55,544 nt of DNA from an uncultured Bacteroidales bacterium (GTDB taxonomy: Bacteria; Bacteroidota; Bacteroidia; Bacteroidales; UBA932). Below are positions 43,208-51,559 of this stretch, in pieces. The translations under genes were made by a program, and so were the position numbers. The stretch is taken from NCBI GenBank assembly GCA_900546395.1, contig URDD01000006.1:1-55544 (forward strand). Direction: 5' to 3'. Positions within the stretch are counted from its first letter, which is position 1. Every line of letters starts with the position of its first letter. The notes beneath the pieces are model-generated. The model did no database searches. It worked only from the letters and a program-made list of their open reading frames with translations, and was not told where the DNA came from.

Positions 43208-45606
43208 CAGAAAATTTCCTTAATGACATCCTGGATGTCTTTTACATAGACGAAGGTAAGACCTTTTATGTAAATTTCCTTGATGTCTTCCACATCTTTT
43301 CTGTTTTCTTCAGAAATCACGATAGTATGAATACCTGATCTTTTAGCTGCAAGAATCTTTTCCTTTATGCCTCCAACCGGAAGTACCCTTCCGCGGAGAG
43401 TCATTTCTCCTGTCATGGCAATGCCGCTCTTTATCTGCTTGCCTCGTAGTGCGGAAATCATTGAACTTACCATAGTGATTCCGGCAGATGGTCCGTCTTT
43501 AGGAACAGCTCCTTCCGGAACATGGACATGGATATCAAATTTCCCGAATTCCTCAGAGTTCATTTCTGCAAGTTCCGGATGGGCCTTGATGTACTGGTAG
43601 GCGATTGTAGCCGATTCTTTCATAACGTCTCCGAGGTTTCCTGTCATTGAAAGTATGCCTTTGCCATTGCTTACTGAACTTTCTATGAAAAGTATTTCTC
43701 CTCCCATTTCTGTCCAGGCGAGACCGGTTACTACACCAGGAGCTTCATTGCCTTTCTGCATGTCGTGAAAGTTGGTAGGAAGGCCGAGGTATTCTTTAAG
43801 ATGCTCAGGCTTGATGGTTGTGGGACGTTCCTGCTCAAGTGCGATTTTCTTGGCTGTCACACGTGCTACCTTAGCAATCTGTTTTTCAAGACCTCTGACT
43901 CCTGATTCCCTTGTGTATTTGTCAACTATGGCTGCAATGGCGGAGGAACTGAATTTCAAATCTTTCTTTTCAAGTCCATGCTCTTCCAGCTGTCGCGGAA
44001 TCAGGTAGTCTCTCGCTATTGCAGCTTTTTCTTCTGCAAGGTATCCGCTTACCTGTATCATCTCCATCCTGTCTTTAAGGGCAGGCTGTATAGTTGATGT
44101 CGTATTTGCCGTAGTGATGAACAGGACATTTGACAAGTCGTAGTCGATATCCAGATAATTGTCGTGGAATGTTGTGTTCTGCTCCGGGTCAAGTGCCTCC
44201 AGCAGAGCTGACGAAGGGTCACCCTTGAAGTCGCTGCTCAGTTTGTCTATTTCATCAAGAACAATCACAGGATTTGATGTGCCGGCCCGGTTTATGCCAT
44301 TCAGTATTCTTCCCGGAAGTGCTCCGATATACGTTTTCCTGTGGCCTCTGATTTCAGACTCGTCGTGCAGTCCTCCCAATGCTATCCTGATGTATTTCCT
44401 TCCAAGAGCCTTGGCAATAGATTTGCCCAGACTTGTCTTTCCGACGCCCGGAGGTCCCCACAGGCATAGAATAGGAGATTTCATATTCCCCTTTAGTTTC
44501 AGTACCGCCAGATATTCAATGATTCTTTCTTTTACTGTCTCCAGGCCGAAATGGTCTTTGTCAAGAATTTTCTGGGCATGTTTGAGATCCAGGTTGTCAT
44601 CAGAAAATTCATTCCAAGGAAGATCCAGCATGAATTGGATATAGTTGTACTGTGTGCTGTATTCAGGTGAATTCGGATTACTTCTTTCCAGCTTGGCCAT
44701 TTCCTTTTCAAAAATCTCCTTCACTTCTTCAGGCCATTTTTTCGTTTCAGCTTTTGCCCTGAACTTTTCGAAGTCTTCCATTTCATCCATGCCAAGTTCT
44801 TCCTGTATGGTACGAAGCTGGTTGTTCAGGTAGTACTCTCTCTGTTGCTGGTCTATTTCGCTTTTTACCTTCTGGTTTATGTCCTGCTTGATTTTTAGCA
44901 GTTCAATTTGGGTATCAAGCACAGACAGAAGTTTCATGGCTCTGACTTTAAGATCTTCATATTGAAGAAGCTCTACTTTGTCCATAAAGTTTTCAACCTC
45001 TATGGTAGTCGCAATAAAGTTTACAAGAAAGTCAAAACTGTCAATAGCTTTCAGCGCCGAAATGGCTTCTTTCGGGACAAAAGACGATAGTTTGAGAATG
45101 TTTACAGCCTTGTCTTTCAAGGCTTCGCTGATCATCTTTGTATTGTTTTCCCCTATCTCTGGGACAATATCTTCAAGGTAGGTGACCTGTCCGAGCATAT
45201 AAGGCTCGTATTCTACGATACTTTCGATTTTGAATCTCTTGAATCCCTGAAGTATTGCAGTCAGTGTGCCGTCCGGCATTTCAAGTGTCTTTATAATCTT
45301 TGCAACGGTACCGTATTCGTACAGATCTTCTTTCTGAGGATCTTCCACGATGACATCATTCTGAGGCACAGCACCTATGAACGCATTGTTTTTTTCTGCA
45401 TCCTCAATCAGTCTGACTGATTTTTCTCTTCCTATTGTAATCGGGAATACGGCTCCCGGAAAGAGAACTGCATTCCGCAATGCAAGGATTGGAAGTGAAT
45501 CAGGAAGGTCTTTCTCGTCTATTTTGAGAAAACCGTCTCCCGGCATTACCGGAATTATACTTACTTCTGCTCCTGTCGGTGACATTATGTCTTTTATGTC
45601 TTTCAT
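43207..45606 (-). CDS. lon: ATP-dependent protease Lon
   Basis: 799 residues, complete. Degrades misfolded and regulatory proteins in the cytosol. N-terminal LON substrate-binding domain (LPILALRNAVLFPGAVFPI), coiled-coil middle, AAA module with GPPGVGKTSLGKSIAKALGR (Walker A) and VIVLDEIDKL (Walker B), and the protease domain with the Ser-Lys dyad in KDGPSAGITM (Ser about 707) and VGGIKEKILAA (Lys about 748). First gene of the lon-ung-coaD-redoxin run. Confidence 0.97.
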   Translation of the reverse strand: MKDIKDIMSPTGAEVSIIPVMPGDGFLKIDEKDLPDSLPILALRNAVLFPGAVFPITIGREKSVRLIEDAEKNNAFIGAVPQNDVIVEDPQKEDLYEYGTVAKIIKTLEMPDGTLTAILQGFKRFKIESIVEYEPYMLGQVTYLEDIVPEIGENNTKMISEALKDKAVNILKLSSFVPKEAISALKAIDSFDFLVNFIATTIEVENFMDKVELLQYEDLKVRAMKLLSVLDTQIELLKIKQDINQKVKSEIDQQQREYYLNNQLRTIQEELGMDEMEDFEKFRAKAETKKWPEEVKEIFEKEMAKLERSNPNSPEYSTQYNYIQFMLDLPWNEFSDDNLDLKHAQKILDKDHFGLETVKERIIEYLAVLKLKGNMKSPILCLWGPPGVGKTSLGKSIAKALGRKYIRIALGGLHDESEIRGHRKTYIGALPGRILNGINRAGTSNPVIVLDEIDKLSSDFKGDPSSALLEALDPEQNTTFHDNYLDIDYDLSNVLFITTANTTSTIQPALKDRMEMIQVSGYLAEEKAAIARDYLIPRQLEEHGLEKKDLKFSSSAIAAIVDKYTRESGVRGLEKQIAKVARVTAKKIALEQERPTTIKPEHLKEYLGLPTNFHDMQKGNEAPGVVTGLAWTEMGGEILFIESSVSNGKGILSMTGNLGDVMKESATIAYQYIKAHPELAEMNSEEFGKFDIHVHVPEGAVPKDGPSAGITMVSSMISALRGKQIKSGIAMTGEMTLRGRVLPVGGIKEKILAAKRSGIHTIVISEENRKDVEDIKEIYIKGLTFVYVKDIQDVIKEIF

Positions 45607-45660
45607 TTTTAATCGTGTCTTATATTATTTAAGGAATAGTCGTTACCTATATTACAGCAT

Positions 45661-45677
45661 ACTGCCAAAATGACAGT
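45661..45677. promoter_or_regulatory. Inverted repeat upstream of lon
   Basis: ACTGCC-N5-GACAGT, arms matching at five of six positions, 55 bp before the lon start. It sits where a stress-response operator or promoter would be expected. The remaining 45678-45810 stretch holds a small AGCC/GGCT hairpin near 45733 and no gene. Confidence 0.3.
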
Positions 45678-45817
45678 GTTTCTTATCTGCTTATCGGGCT
45701 CGCCATTAATGTCAATCTTTATGCCACAATCTGTTCAGAATAGCCTCCGGCTACTGTCTGACTTTGGTACTGACAGGCAAATATAGATATGAAAATGAAA
45801 ATAAATTCAATTACAAT

Positions 45818-45848
45818 TTTGAATATTAAAAAAATAACTCTACTTTTG
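45818..45848 (+). promoter_or_regulatory. Promoter of the HU gene
   Basis: TTTG at 45818-45821, exactly 19 nt, then TACTTTTG at 45841-45848: a full consensus match. Transcription would start near 45855, about 40 nt before the HU start codon. Confidence 0.75.
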
Positions 45849-45892
45849 CACTCCTGTTTAAGACTATATAATTGGATTAAATACATAAAGTT

Positions 45893-46168
45893 ATGACTAA
45901 GGCAGAAATCGTTAACGAGGTTGCAAAAGCAACTGGTATTGAGAAGATCGCGGTTCAGACTGTAATTGAGGCTTTTACGGATTCTGTAAAAGACTCACTT
46001 GCAAAGGGAAATCCGGTGTTTCTCAGAGGATTCGGCAGTTTCATAATCAAGCATAGGGCTGAGAAGACTGCTAGGAATATCACCAAAAGCACAACTATGA
46101 CTATTCCGGCTCACGATATCCCGGCTTTCAAACCGGCTAAAGTATTTGTGAACGAAGTAAAAAAATAA
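45893..46168 (+). CDS. HU/IHF-family DNA-binding protein
   Basis: 91 residues, standard HU length. Bends and compacts DNA as a dimer. N-terminal helices MTKAEIVNEVAKATGIEKIA, the conserved FLRGFGSFIIKHRAEKTARN core with the beta-arms, and C-terminal IPAFKPAKVFVNEVK. A strong promoter precedes it; the 30-residue basic protein follows after 20 bp in the same transcript. Confidence 0.95.
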   Translation: MTKAEIVNEVAKATGIEKIAVQTVIEAFTDSVKDSLAKGNPVFLRGFGSFIIKHRAEKTARNITKSTTMTIPAHDIPAFKPAKVFVNEVKK

Positions 46169-46188
46169 TATTTTAAAATTTTAAGAGT

Positions 46189-46281
46189 ATGCCAAGCGGT
46201 AAGAAAAGAAAGAGACATAAGATGGCTACGCACAAACGTAAAAAACGTTTGCGCAAGAACAGACACAAGAAGAGAAAGTAG
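46189..46281 (+). CDS. 30-residue highly basic ribosome-type protein
   Basis: Thirty codons, more than half Lys or Arg (MPSGKKRKRHKMATHKRKKR, then LRKNRHKKRK). Similar micro-proteins are conserved in Bacteroidetes and are usually annotated as AURKAIP1/COX24-domain proteins, related to mitochondrial ribosomal protein mS38; binding to 16S rRNA is therefore likely but not proven here. It shares the HU promoter and terminator. The spacing and preserved frame favour a real gene. Confidence 0.8.
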   Translation: MPSGKKRKRHKMATHKRKKRLRKNRHKKRK

Positions 46282-46316
46282 TCTCTTGGTCTGCCATTTT
46301 AGCAGTTGCTGAATTG

Positions 46317-46353
46317 AAAGAGGCTGTCCGTATAGTACGACAACCTCTTTTTG
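46317..46353 (+). terminator. Rho-independent terminator after the HU operon
   Basis: Arms AAAGAGG and CCTCTTT extended by TGTC/GACA and a few further pairs, followed by TTTTTGCTTTT. A textbook intrinsic terminator, 36 bp after the small protein and 22 bp before the RNase G start. Confidence 0.85.
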
Positions 46354-46374
46354 CTTTTAATTGTTACGTATTCA

Positions 46375-47934
46375 ATGGATGAATCTGTAAAAGATCTTAT
46401 TGTTGACGTCAATTCGTCAGAAGTCTCGATTGCGCTGATGGAAAACCATCGCCTTATCGAGCTTAACAAGGAGTCCAGCAAAGGGCACAGTTTTTCTGTA
46501 GGCGATGTCTATTTGGGAAAAGTGAAGAAAATACTTCCTGCGCTCAATGCTGCCTTTGTTGATATAGGTGATGAAAAGGAGGCGTTTGTCCACTACCTTG
46601 ATTTAGGTCTTTATTTCAATGCGTTTGATGAGTTTGTAAAAAGACTCAATCCGAACACTGAAAAAAAGGGAATGTATTCCCATATAAAGATTGGACCGGC
46701 TTTGGAGAAAGAAGGACGTATAGAAAATGTCCTTTCTGTTGGCCAGATGATGGTAGTCCAGATAGTCAAGGAGCCTATTTCTACCAAAGGGTCGCGACTG
46801 ACTGCAGAGATTTCATTGGCAGGACGGAACATTGTACTTCTGCCTTTTGCTGAAAAGGTAAGTATATCTCAGAAAATCGCTTCGAAAGAAGAGAAACGCA
46901 GGCTTGAGGCTTTGGTAAGGAATATTCTGCCCAGGAATTACGGCGCCATAATCAGGACAGCTGCAGAAGGAAAGAATGCGGCTGTTCTTGATGCGGAGCT
47001 TATTTCCCTGATAAATAAATGGGAAAGTTCCTGGGACAAGATTGCCAAGTCCAAGTCAGTACAGTTGTTGTTTACAGAATACAGCAAGACTACCACTATC
47101 CTCAGGGATCTACTCAATGATTCGTTTTCTAATATTTATGTTAACGATGAGACAGTCTATGAGGAGACCCGCAAATATATTTCACTCATTTCTCCGGAAC
47201 AGGAGAAAATTGTGAGGCTTTATAAGGAAAATACGCCTATTTTCGACCATTTTGAGGTTACAAGGCAGATCAAAAGTTCTTTTGGAAAGGTGGTACCTAT
47301 AAAGCAAGGGGCATATCTGATTATAGAACATACTGAGGCCCTTCATGTTATAGATGTAAACAGCGGAACCCGTTCGAAGAATAAGGAGCAGGAGCAGAAT
47401 ACTTTTGATGTGAACTGCTATGCTGCAGAGGAAATAGCGCGACAGCTCCGTCTTCGGGATATGGGTGGTATCGTAATAGTTGACTTCATAGATATGGAGT
47501 CCAACGAGCACAGAAATTTGCTCTTCAAACATATGCAGGAGCTGATGCAGAGCGACAGGGCTAAGCATAATGTTTTGCCGCTGACAAAGTTCGGTCTTAT
47601 GCAGATAACCCGTCAGAGGGTGCGTCCTGCTACGGAGATAAATACCACGGAGGTTTGTCCGGCGTGCAACGGTACCGGAAAGATATCATCCAGCGTAGTC
47701 ATTGACGAGGCTGTCGAGAGAAAACTTTCGTACTATGTTTCTGAGAAGAATCTTCATTCGTTTGTTCTTAAGGTGAGCCCTATTTTGGGTTCATATCTGA
47801 GCAGGGGATTCAATTCCATACTGAGAAAATGGAAGAGAAAGTACAAATGCAAGATAAAACTTGTTGAAATCACGGATTTCACAGTTCTGCAGAATGAATT
47901 TTACACTGAAAAAGGGGATAAGCTTGACAGCTGA
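46375..47934 (+). CDS. rng: Ribonuclease G/E
   Basis: 519 residues from the ATG at 46375. Single-strand endoribonuclease for rRNA maturation and mRNA turnover. S1 domain at about 35-120 (GDVYLGKVKKILPALNAAFV, DIGDEKEAFVH), catalytic Asp in VIDVNSGTRS and in IVIVDFIDMES, and the zinc-link CPACNGTGK near residue 430. Length fits RNase G rather than the longer RNase E with its scaffold tail. The start lies just after the HU operon terminator, so the promoter may be within it or readthrough may occur. Confidence 0.94.
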   Translation: MDESVKDLIVDVNSSEVSIALMENHRLIELNKESSKGHSFSVGDVYLGKVKKILPALNAAFVDIGDEKEAFVHYLDLGLYFNAFDEFVKRLNPNTEKKGMYSHIKIGPALEKEGRIENVLSVGQMMVVQIVKEPISTKGSRLTAEISLAGRNIVLLPFAEKVSISQKIASKEEKRRLEALVRNILPRNYGAIIRTAAEGKNAAVLDAELISLINKWESSWDKIAKSKSVQLLFTEYSKTTTILRDLLNDSFSNIYVNDETVYEETRKYISLISPEQEKIVRLYKENTPIFDHFEVTRQIKSSFGKVVPIKQGAYLIIEHTEALHVIDVNSGTRSKNKEQEQNTFDVNCYAAEEIARQLRLRDMGGIVIVDFIDMESNEHRNLLFKHMQELMQSDRAKHNVLPLTKFGLMQITRQRVRPATEINTTEVCPACNGTGKISSSVVIDEAVERKLSYYVSEKNLHSFVLKVSPILGSYLSRGFNSILRKWKRKYKCKIKLVEITDFTVLQNEFYTEKGDKLDS

Positions 47935-47964
47935 CCCCTTTTTAATGATTCATTACAAATGCTT

Positions 47965-47995
47965 TTTGCGATTAACATAAAATATTCTATATTTA
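47965..47995 (+). promoter_or_regulatory. Promoter of the sulfatase gene
   Basis: TTTG at 47965-47968, 19 nt, then TATATTTA at 47988-47995, one base from the consensus TAnnTTTG. Placed 24 bp before the sulfatase start. Confidence 0.6.
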
Positions 47996-48019
47996 TATAG
48001 TTAACATATATTGTCATAT

Positions 48020-49429
48020 ATGAACCGTTTATTTGTTACCGGCGCTATGGCTCTGCCCTTTTTGGCGGCCTGCTCAAATGACAGGGAGGTGAAGGCTCCC
48101 AATGTAATTTTCATTCTGGCGGATGATCTCGGTTACGGGGATTTGGGCTGCACTGGCCAGACCAGATTTGAAACCCCGGAGATAGACGCACTTGCTTCTT
48201 CCGGAGTGATGTTTACGCAGCACTACGCAGGTTGTTCCGTAAGTGCACCTTCCCGGTCGTCTCTGGTGACCGGCCTTCATTCCGGTCATTCTCCTGTAAG
48301 GGGAAACAAGGAAATTATGCCTGAAGGGCAGTATCCGCTTCCAGAAGGTACGTTCAATGTCTTCGGGATAATGAAGGAAAAAGGCTATAAGACAGGCGTT
48401 TTCGGCAAATGGGGTCTTGGATATCCGGGATCTGAAGGGCGTCCTTCCGCTCAGGGAGTAGATGAGTTTTTCGGATACAATTGCCAGAGGATGGCACATA
48501 CATATTATCCTGAGTATCTGTGGTATAATGATGAAAAATTTTTCTTGGAAGGCAATGCCGGGGATGGTTGCGGAGACTATGCCCAATACCTGATTCACGA
48601 CAGATCTCTGGATTTTATAAGGGACAATGCGGACAGACCGTTTTTCCTTATGATTACTTCTGTGCTTCCTCACGCGGAACTGAGAATTCCTGAAGATGAA
48701 AAGGCTGCTTTCAAAGACAAGTTCCTGCCGGAGAAAGTCTATGCAGGCTGTGTTCCGGGCTCACCTGGCAACAAGGCCGGTGATTATGCCCGTCAGGAGG
48801 AATGTCACGAGGCTTTCGCCGCAATGGTTTCTCTTCTGGACAGGCAGGTCGGTGATGTGCGTAGGCTGCTGGACAGTCTTGGCATAGCGGATAATACGCT
48901 GGTTATTTTCACAAGCGACAACGGTCCTCATTCCGAGGGTGGTGCAGATCCGGACTATTTCAGAAGTTCCGGAGGATTCAGAGGTATAAAGAGGGATCTT
49001 TACGAAGGAGGCATCCGTGTCCCGTTCATTGCTTCTTGGCCAGGTGTTATTGAAGAGGGGTCTTCAAGTGACCATATTTCAGCTTTTTGGGATTTTCTTC
49101 CTACAATGGCAGATCTGACAAACGCCGATGTTCCTGAGTGTACAGATGGAATATCGTATCTTCCGTCCCTTACAGGTAAAGGCTGCCAGTCTGAGCATGA
49201 ATACTTGTATTGGGAGTTTCATGAGGCTGGCGGCCGTCAGGCGGTAAGGCAGGGCGACTGGAAATATGTCCTTTATAATGTAAAGGAGAGTCCTGTAGCA
49301 GAACTGTACAATCTTGCAGATGACCCTGGCGAGACCGTAAATCTGGCTTCGGAGCATCCTGATATAGTAAAGAAGATGCAGACTATACTTGCCTCTGCCC
49401 GTACTGAGTCTGAAGCTTTCAGGTTTTGA
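48020..49429 (+). CDS. Sulfatase lipoprotein, Ser-type
   Basis: 469 residues from the ATG at 48020, lipobox LAAC, so an envelope-anchored S1-family sulfatase that removes sulfate from an ester, usually on a glycan. Metal site ILADDLGYGDLG (Asp35/36), modification site SAPSRSSLVTG with Ser75 expected to become formylglycine, which in this phylum needs an anaerobic radical-SAM maturase (none in this window), plus FGKWGLG and FTSDNGPHSEGG. No other polysaccharide-degrading genes adjoin it, so the substrate is unknown. Convergent with the ABC-F gene (4 bp). Confidence 0.93.
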   Translation: MNRLFVTGAMALPFLAACSNDREVKAPNVIFILADDLGYGDLGCTGQTRFETPEIDALASSGVMFTQHYAGCSVSAPSRSSLVTGLHSGHSPVRGNKEIMPEGQYPLPEGTFNVFGIMKEKGYKTGVFGKWGLGYPGSEGRPSAQGVDEFFGYNCQRMAHTYYPEYLWYNDEKFFLEGNAGDGCGDYAQYLIHDRSLDFIRDNADRPFFLMITSVLPHAELRIPEDEKAAFKDKFLPEKVYAGCVPGSPGNKAGDYARQEECHEAFAAMVSLLDRQVGDVRRLLDSLGIADNTLVIFTSDNGPHSEGGADPDYFRSSGGFRGIKRDLYEGGIRVPFIASWPGVIEEGSSSDHISAFWDFLPTMADLTNADVPECTDGISYLPSLTGKGCQSEHEYLYWEFHEAGGRQAVRQGDWKYVLYNVKESPVAELYNLADDPGETVNLASEHPDIVKKMQTILASARTESEAFRF

Positions 49430-49433
49430 CCGG

Positions 49434-51320
49434 TTATTCGATACTGCAGGAGAGCTCGAGCCAGCGCATTTCCTTTTCCTCTGAGACGGAAATGATTTCA
49501 CCTACGCGGGCGGATGCTTTCTGAAGTTCCTCGAAATCAAGAGTTCCACTGCTGAGCTTGGCTTCAAGCTCAGCTTTTTCTTCTGAAAGGGCAGCCATAT
49601 CTTTTTCGAGCTGCTCCAGTTCTTTCTGCTCTTTGTAGCTCAGTTTCTTTTTTGCAGGTTTCTGTTCATGACTTGTTTGTCCGTTTCCTGCAGAACTCTT
49701 TCCGGTATTCTGGTTTTTTCCTGATACGACAGCTTTTTCAGAAGCCCTGGCTGCCTGCCGCTGCTCAGCTTCATACTCCTTTATAAACTCTCGGTACTCG
49801 CTGTAGCTTCCTATGAAGTCTTTGATGACTCCGTCTCCGCAAAAGACGAAAAGGTGGTCGGCAAGCCTGTCGAGGAAGTGTCTGTCGTGTGAGACAATGA
49901 TAAGTGTTCCGCTGAATTCCTTAAGGTACTCTTCCAGGATATTCAGCGTGACGATATCCAGGTCATTGGTCGGCTCGTCCATTACCAGAAGGTTAGGCTG
50001 CTGCATAAGGATAGTCAACAGGTACAGCCTCCGCTTTTCTCCTCCGCTCAGTGTGCCTACTTTGTTTGCAAGCATATCGTGCGGGAAGAGGAAGCGGCTG
50101 AGGAGCCTGGTATCATTGACTATGTCCAGTACGGTGTCTTCCGGATTGAACTCCATACCTTTCTGTCTGTAGTAGCCGATTTTCAGTGACTCTCCTCTTT
50201 CGATGGTTCCTTCCAGCAGTCCAGGCAATGTTTCTCCGGCTTTTTCCTTTGCCTTGACAATTTCCGGGTCCGTAGTTACCATTTCCGGTGAGTATTCTCC
50301 CGTAAGGAGGTTGATGAAAGTACTCTTTCCTGCTCCGTTCCTTCCTACGATACCTACTTTTTCGTAACGTTGGAACTTGTATGAGAAATGGTCCAGATAG
50401 CATTTTGTACCATAGTGGAAGGATACGTCTTTGCAGTCTATGATTTTAGTGCCGAGACGTGTGCTTCCCTGTACCTCAGACAGGGAAATCTGCTTTTCTG
50501 TATATGACTGTGAAGCCCTGTCTTTGATTTCATGGAAAGCATTGATCCTGTATCGGGCCTTTCCTGTACGGGCCTGAGGGGTGCTTCTTATCCATTCCAG
50601 CTCGCGTCTGTAGATATTGCGCACTTTTTCTGTTTCCGCATTGAAGTTGGCTATTCTTTCCTGTCTCTTTTCCAGGAAGTTCTGGTAGTTGCCTTTATAC
50701 GTATAGACAGCGCCTCTGTCCATTTCCATTACAGTGTTGCATACCTTGTCCAGAAAATAGCGGTCGTGTGTCACCATCAGGAGTGTACAGCGCGAACGTG
50801 AAAGGTATCCCTCCAGAAATTCTATTGCATTTATGTCCAGATGGTTGGTCGGCTCGTCCATAATAAGGAAATCAGCTTCTGAAGCGAGCATCTCAGTGAT
50901 GGCTACGCGCTTTACCTCTCCTCCCGAGAGTTCTTTCATCTTCTGTTCAGGGTTTGGCAGGTTGAAGCTTGTCAGAAACTGCTTTACTCTGAGTTCGTAT
51001 TCCCAGAGGTGTTCCTGGTCCAGATGTTCTGTAAAACCGGAACTATGGTCCATAATCTGGTCGAAAATGGATTTTTCAGGATCATGGTCGTATTCCTGTT
51101 CCAGGAAGGCAATGCGTATATCTTTCAGGAACATTATTTTTCCTCCTGAGTCAGACTTGTCCTTTCCTGCCAGGATTTTCATCAGGGATGTCTTTCCTGT
51201 ACCGTTTGGAGCGATAAGGGCTATCTTATCGCCTTCATTTATGTTGAATCCTATATTTTCAAAGAGAACTTTCGGTCCGTATGACTTGGAAATGTTTTCT
51301 ATCTGGAGATAACTTGCCAT
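49434..51320 (-). CDS. ABC-F family ATPase (Uup-like)
   Basis: 628 residues from the ATG at 51320 (MASYLQIENISKSYG); the frame runs 10 codons further up. Cytosolic, two ABC domains without membrane segments: Walker A APNGTGKTS and GRNGAGKST, signatures LSGGEVKRV and LSGGEKRRL, Walker B FLIMDEPTNHLD and LLVMDEPTNDLD. A Lys-rich linker and a C-terminal coiled coil (KELEQLEKDMAALSEEKAEL) are typical of Uup, which acts on ribosomes or DNA. Translation-factor-like role known for the family; exact role here not determined. Confidence 0.92.
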   Translation of the reverse strand: MASYLQIENISKSYGPKVLFENIGFNINEGDKIALIAPNGTGKTSLMKILAGKDKSDSGGKIMFLKDIRIAFLEQEYDHDPEKSIFDQIMDHSSGFTEHLDQEHLWEYELRVKQFLTSFNLPNPEQKMKELSGGEVKRVAITEMLASEADFLIMDEPTNHLDINAIEFLEGYLSRSRCTLLMVTHDRYFLDKVCNTVMEMDRGAVYTYKGNYQNFLEKRQERIANFNAETEKVRNIYRRELEWIRSTPQARTGKARYRINAFHEIKDRASQSYTEKQISLSEVQGSTRLGTKIIDCKDVSFHYGTKCYLDHFSYKFQRYEKVGIVGRNGAGKSTFINLLTGEYSPEMVTTDPEIVKAKEKAGETLPGLLEGTIERGESLKIGYYRQKGMEFNPEDTVLDIVNDTRLLSRFLFPHDMLANKVGTLSGGEKRRLYLLTILMQQPNLLVMDEPTNDLDIVTLNILEEYLKEFSGTLIIVSHDRHFLDRLADHLFVFCGDGVIKDFIGSYSEYREFIKEYEAEQRQAARASEKAVVSGKNQNTGKSSAGNGQTSHEQKPAKKKLSYKEQKELEQLEKDMAALSEEKAELEAKLSSGTLDFEELQKASARVGEIISVSEEKEMRWLELSCSIE

Positions 51321-51346
51321 CTTTTTACTATTATAGTGCAAATATA

Positions 51347-51513
51347 GCAAAAAGCGAGAGCAGAGACAAAGTTTTACTTTGGCTATGCCGAGCGCAAGCG
51401 TTTATGTGAGCTTCAGCTCAAATTGGCAAAAAGCGAGAGCAGAGACAAAGTTTACTTTGGCTATGCCGAGCGCCGGCGTTTATGTGAGCTTCAGCTCAAA
51501 TTGGCAAAAAGCG
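51347..51513. repeat. Two tandem 78/79-bp repeats plus a 10-bp partial third
   Basis: Copy 1 at 51347-51425 (79 bp), copy 2 at 51426-51503 (78 bp) with one T less and two base changes, then a third start at 51504-51513. Each unit holds two near-palindromes, CAAAGT-TT-ACTTTG and TGAGCT-TC-AGCTCA. Open in several frames but not a convincing gene. It resembles dispersed intergenic repeats of Bacteroidales, from memory of similar text. Confidence 0.85.
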
Positions 51514-51559
51514 GTATATGTAATCCAATATTTCATAACTTTACAGAAAATCTATCGAT

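Noticed and set aside
51347..51513. CRISPR array
   Set aside because: The units are directly adjacent without spacers, there are only two full copies, and no cas gene is present.
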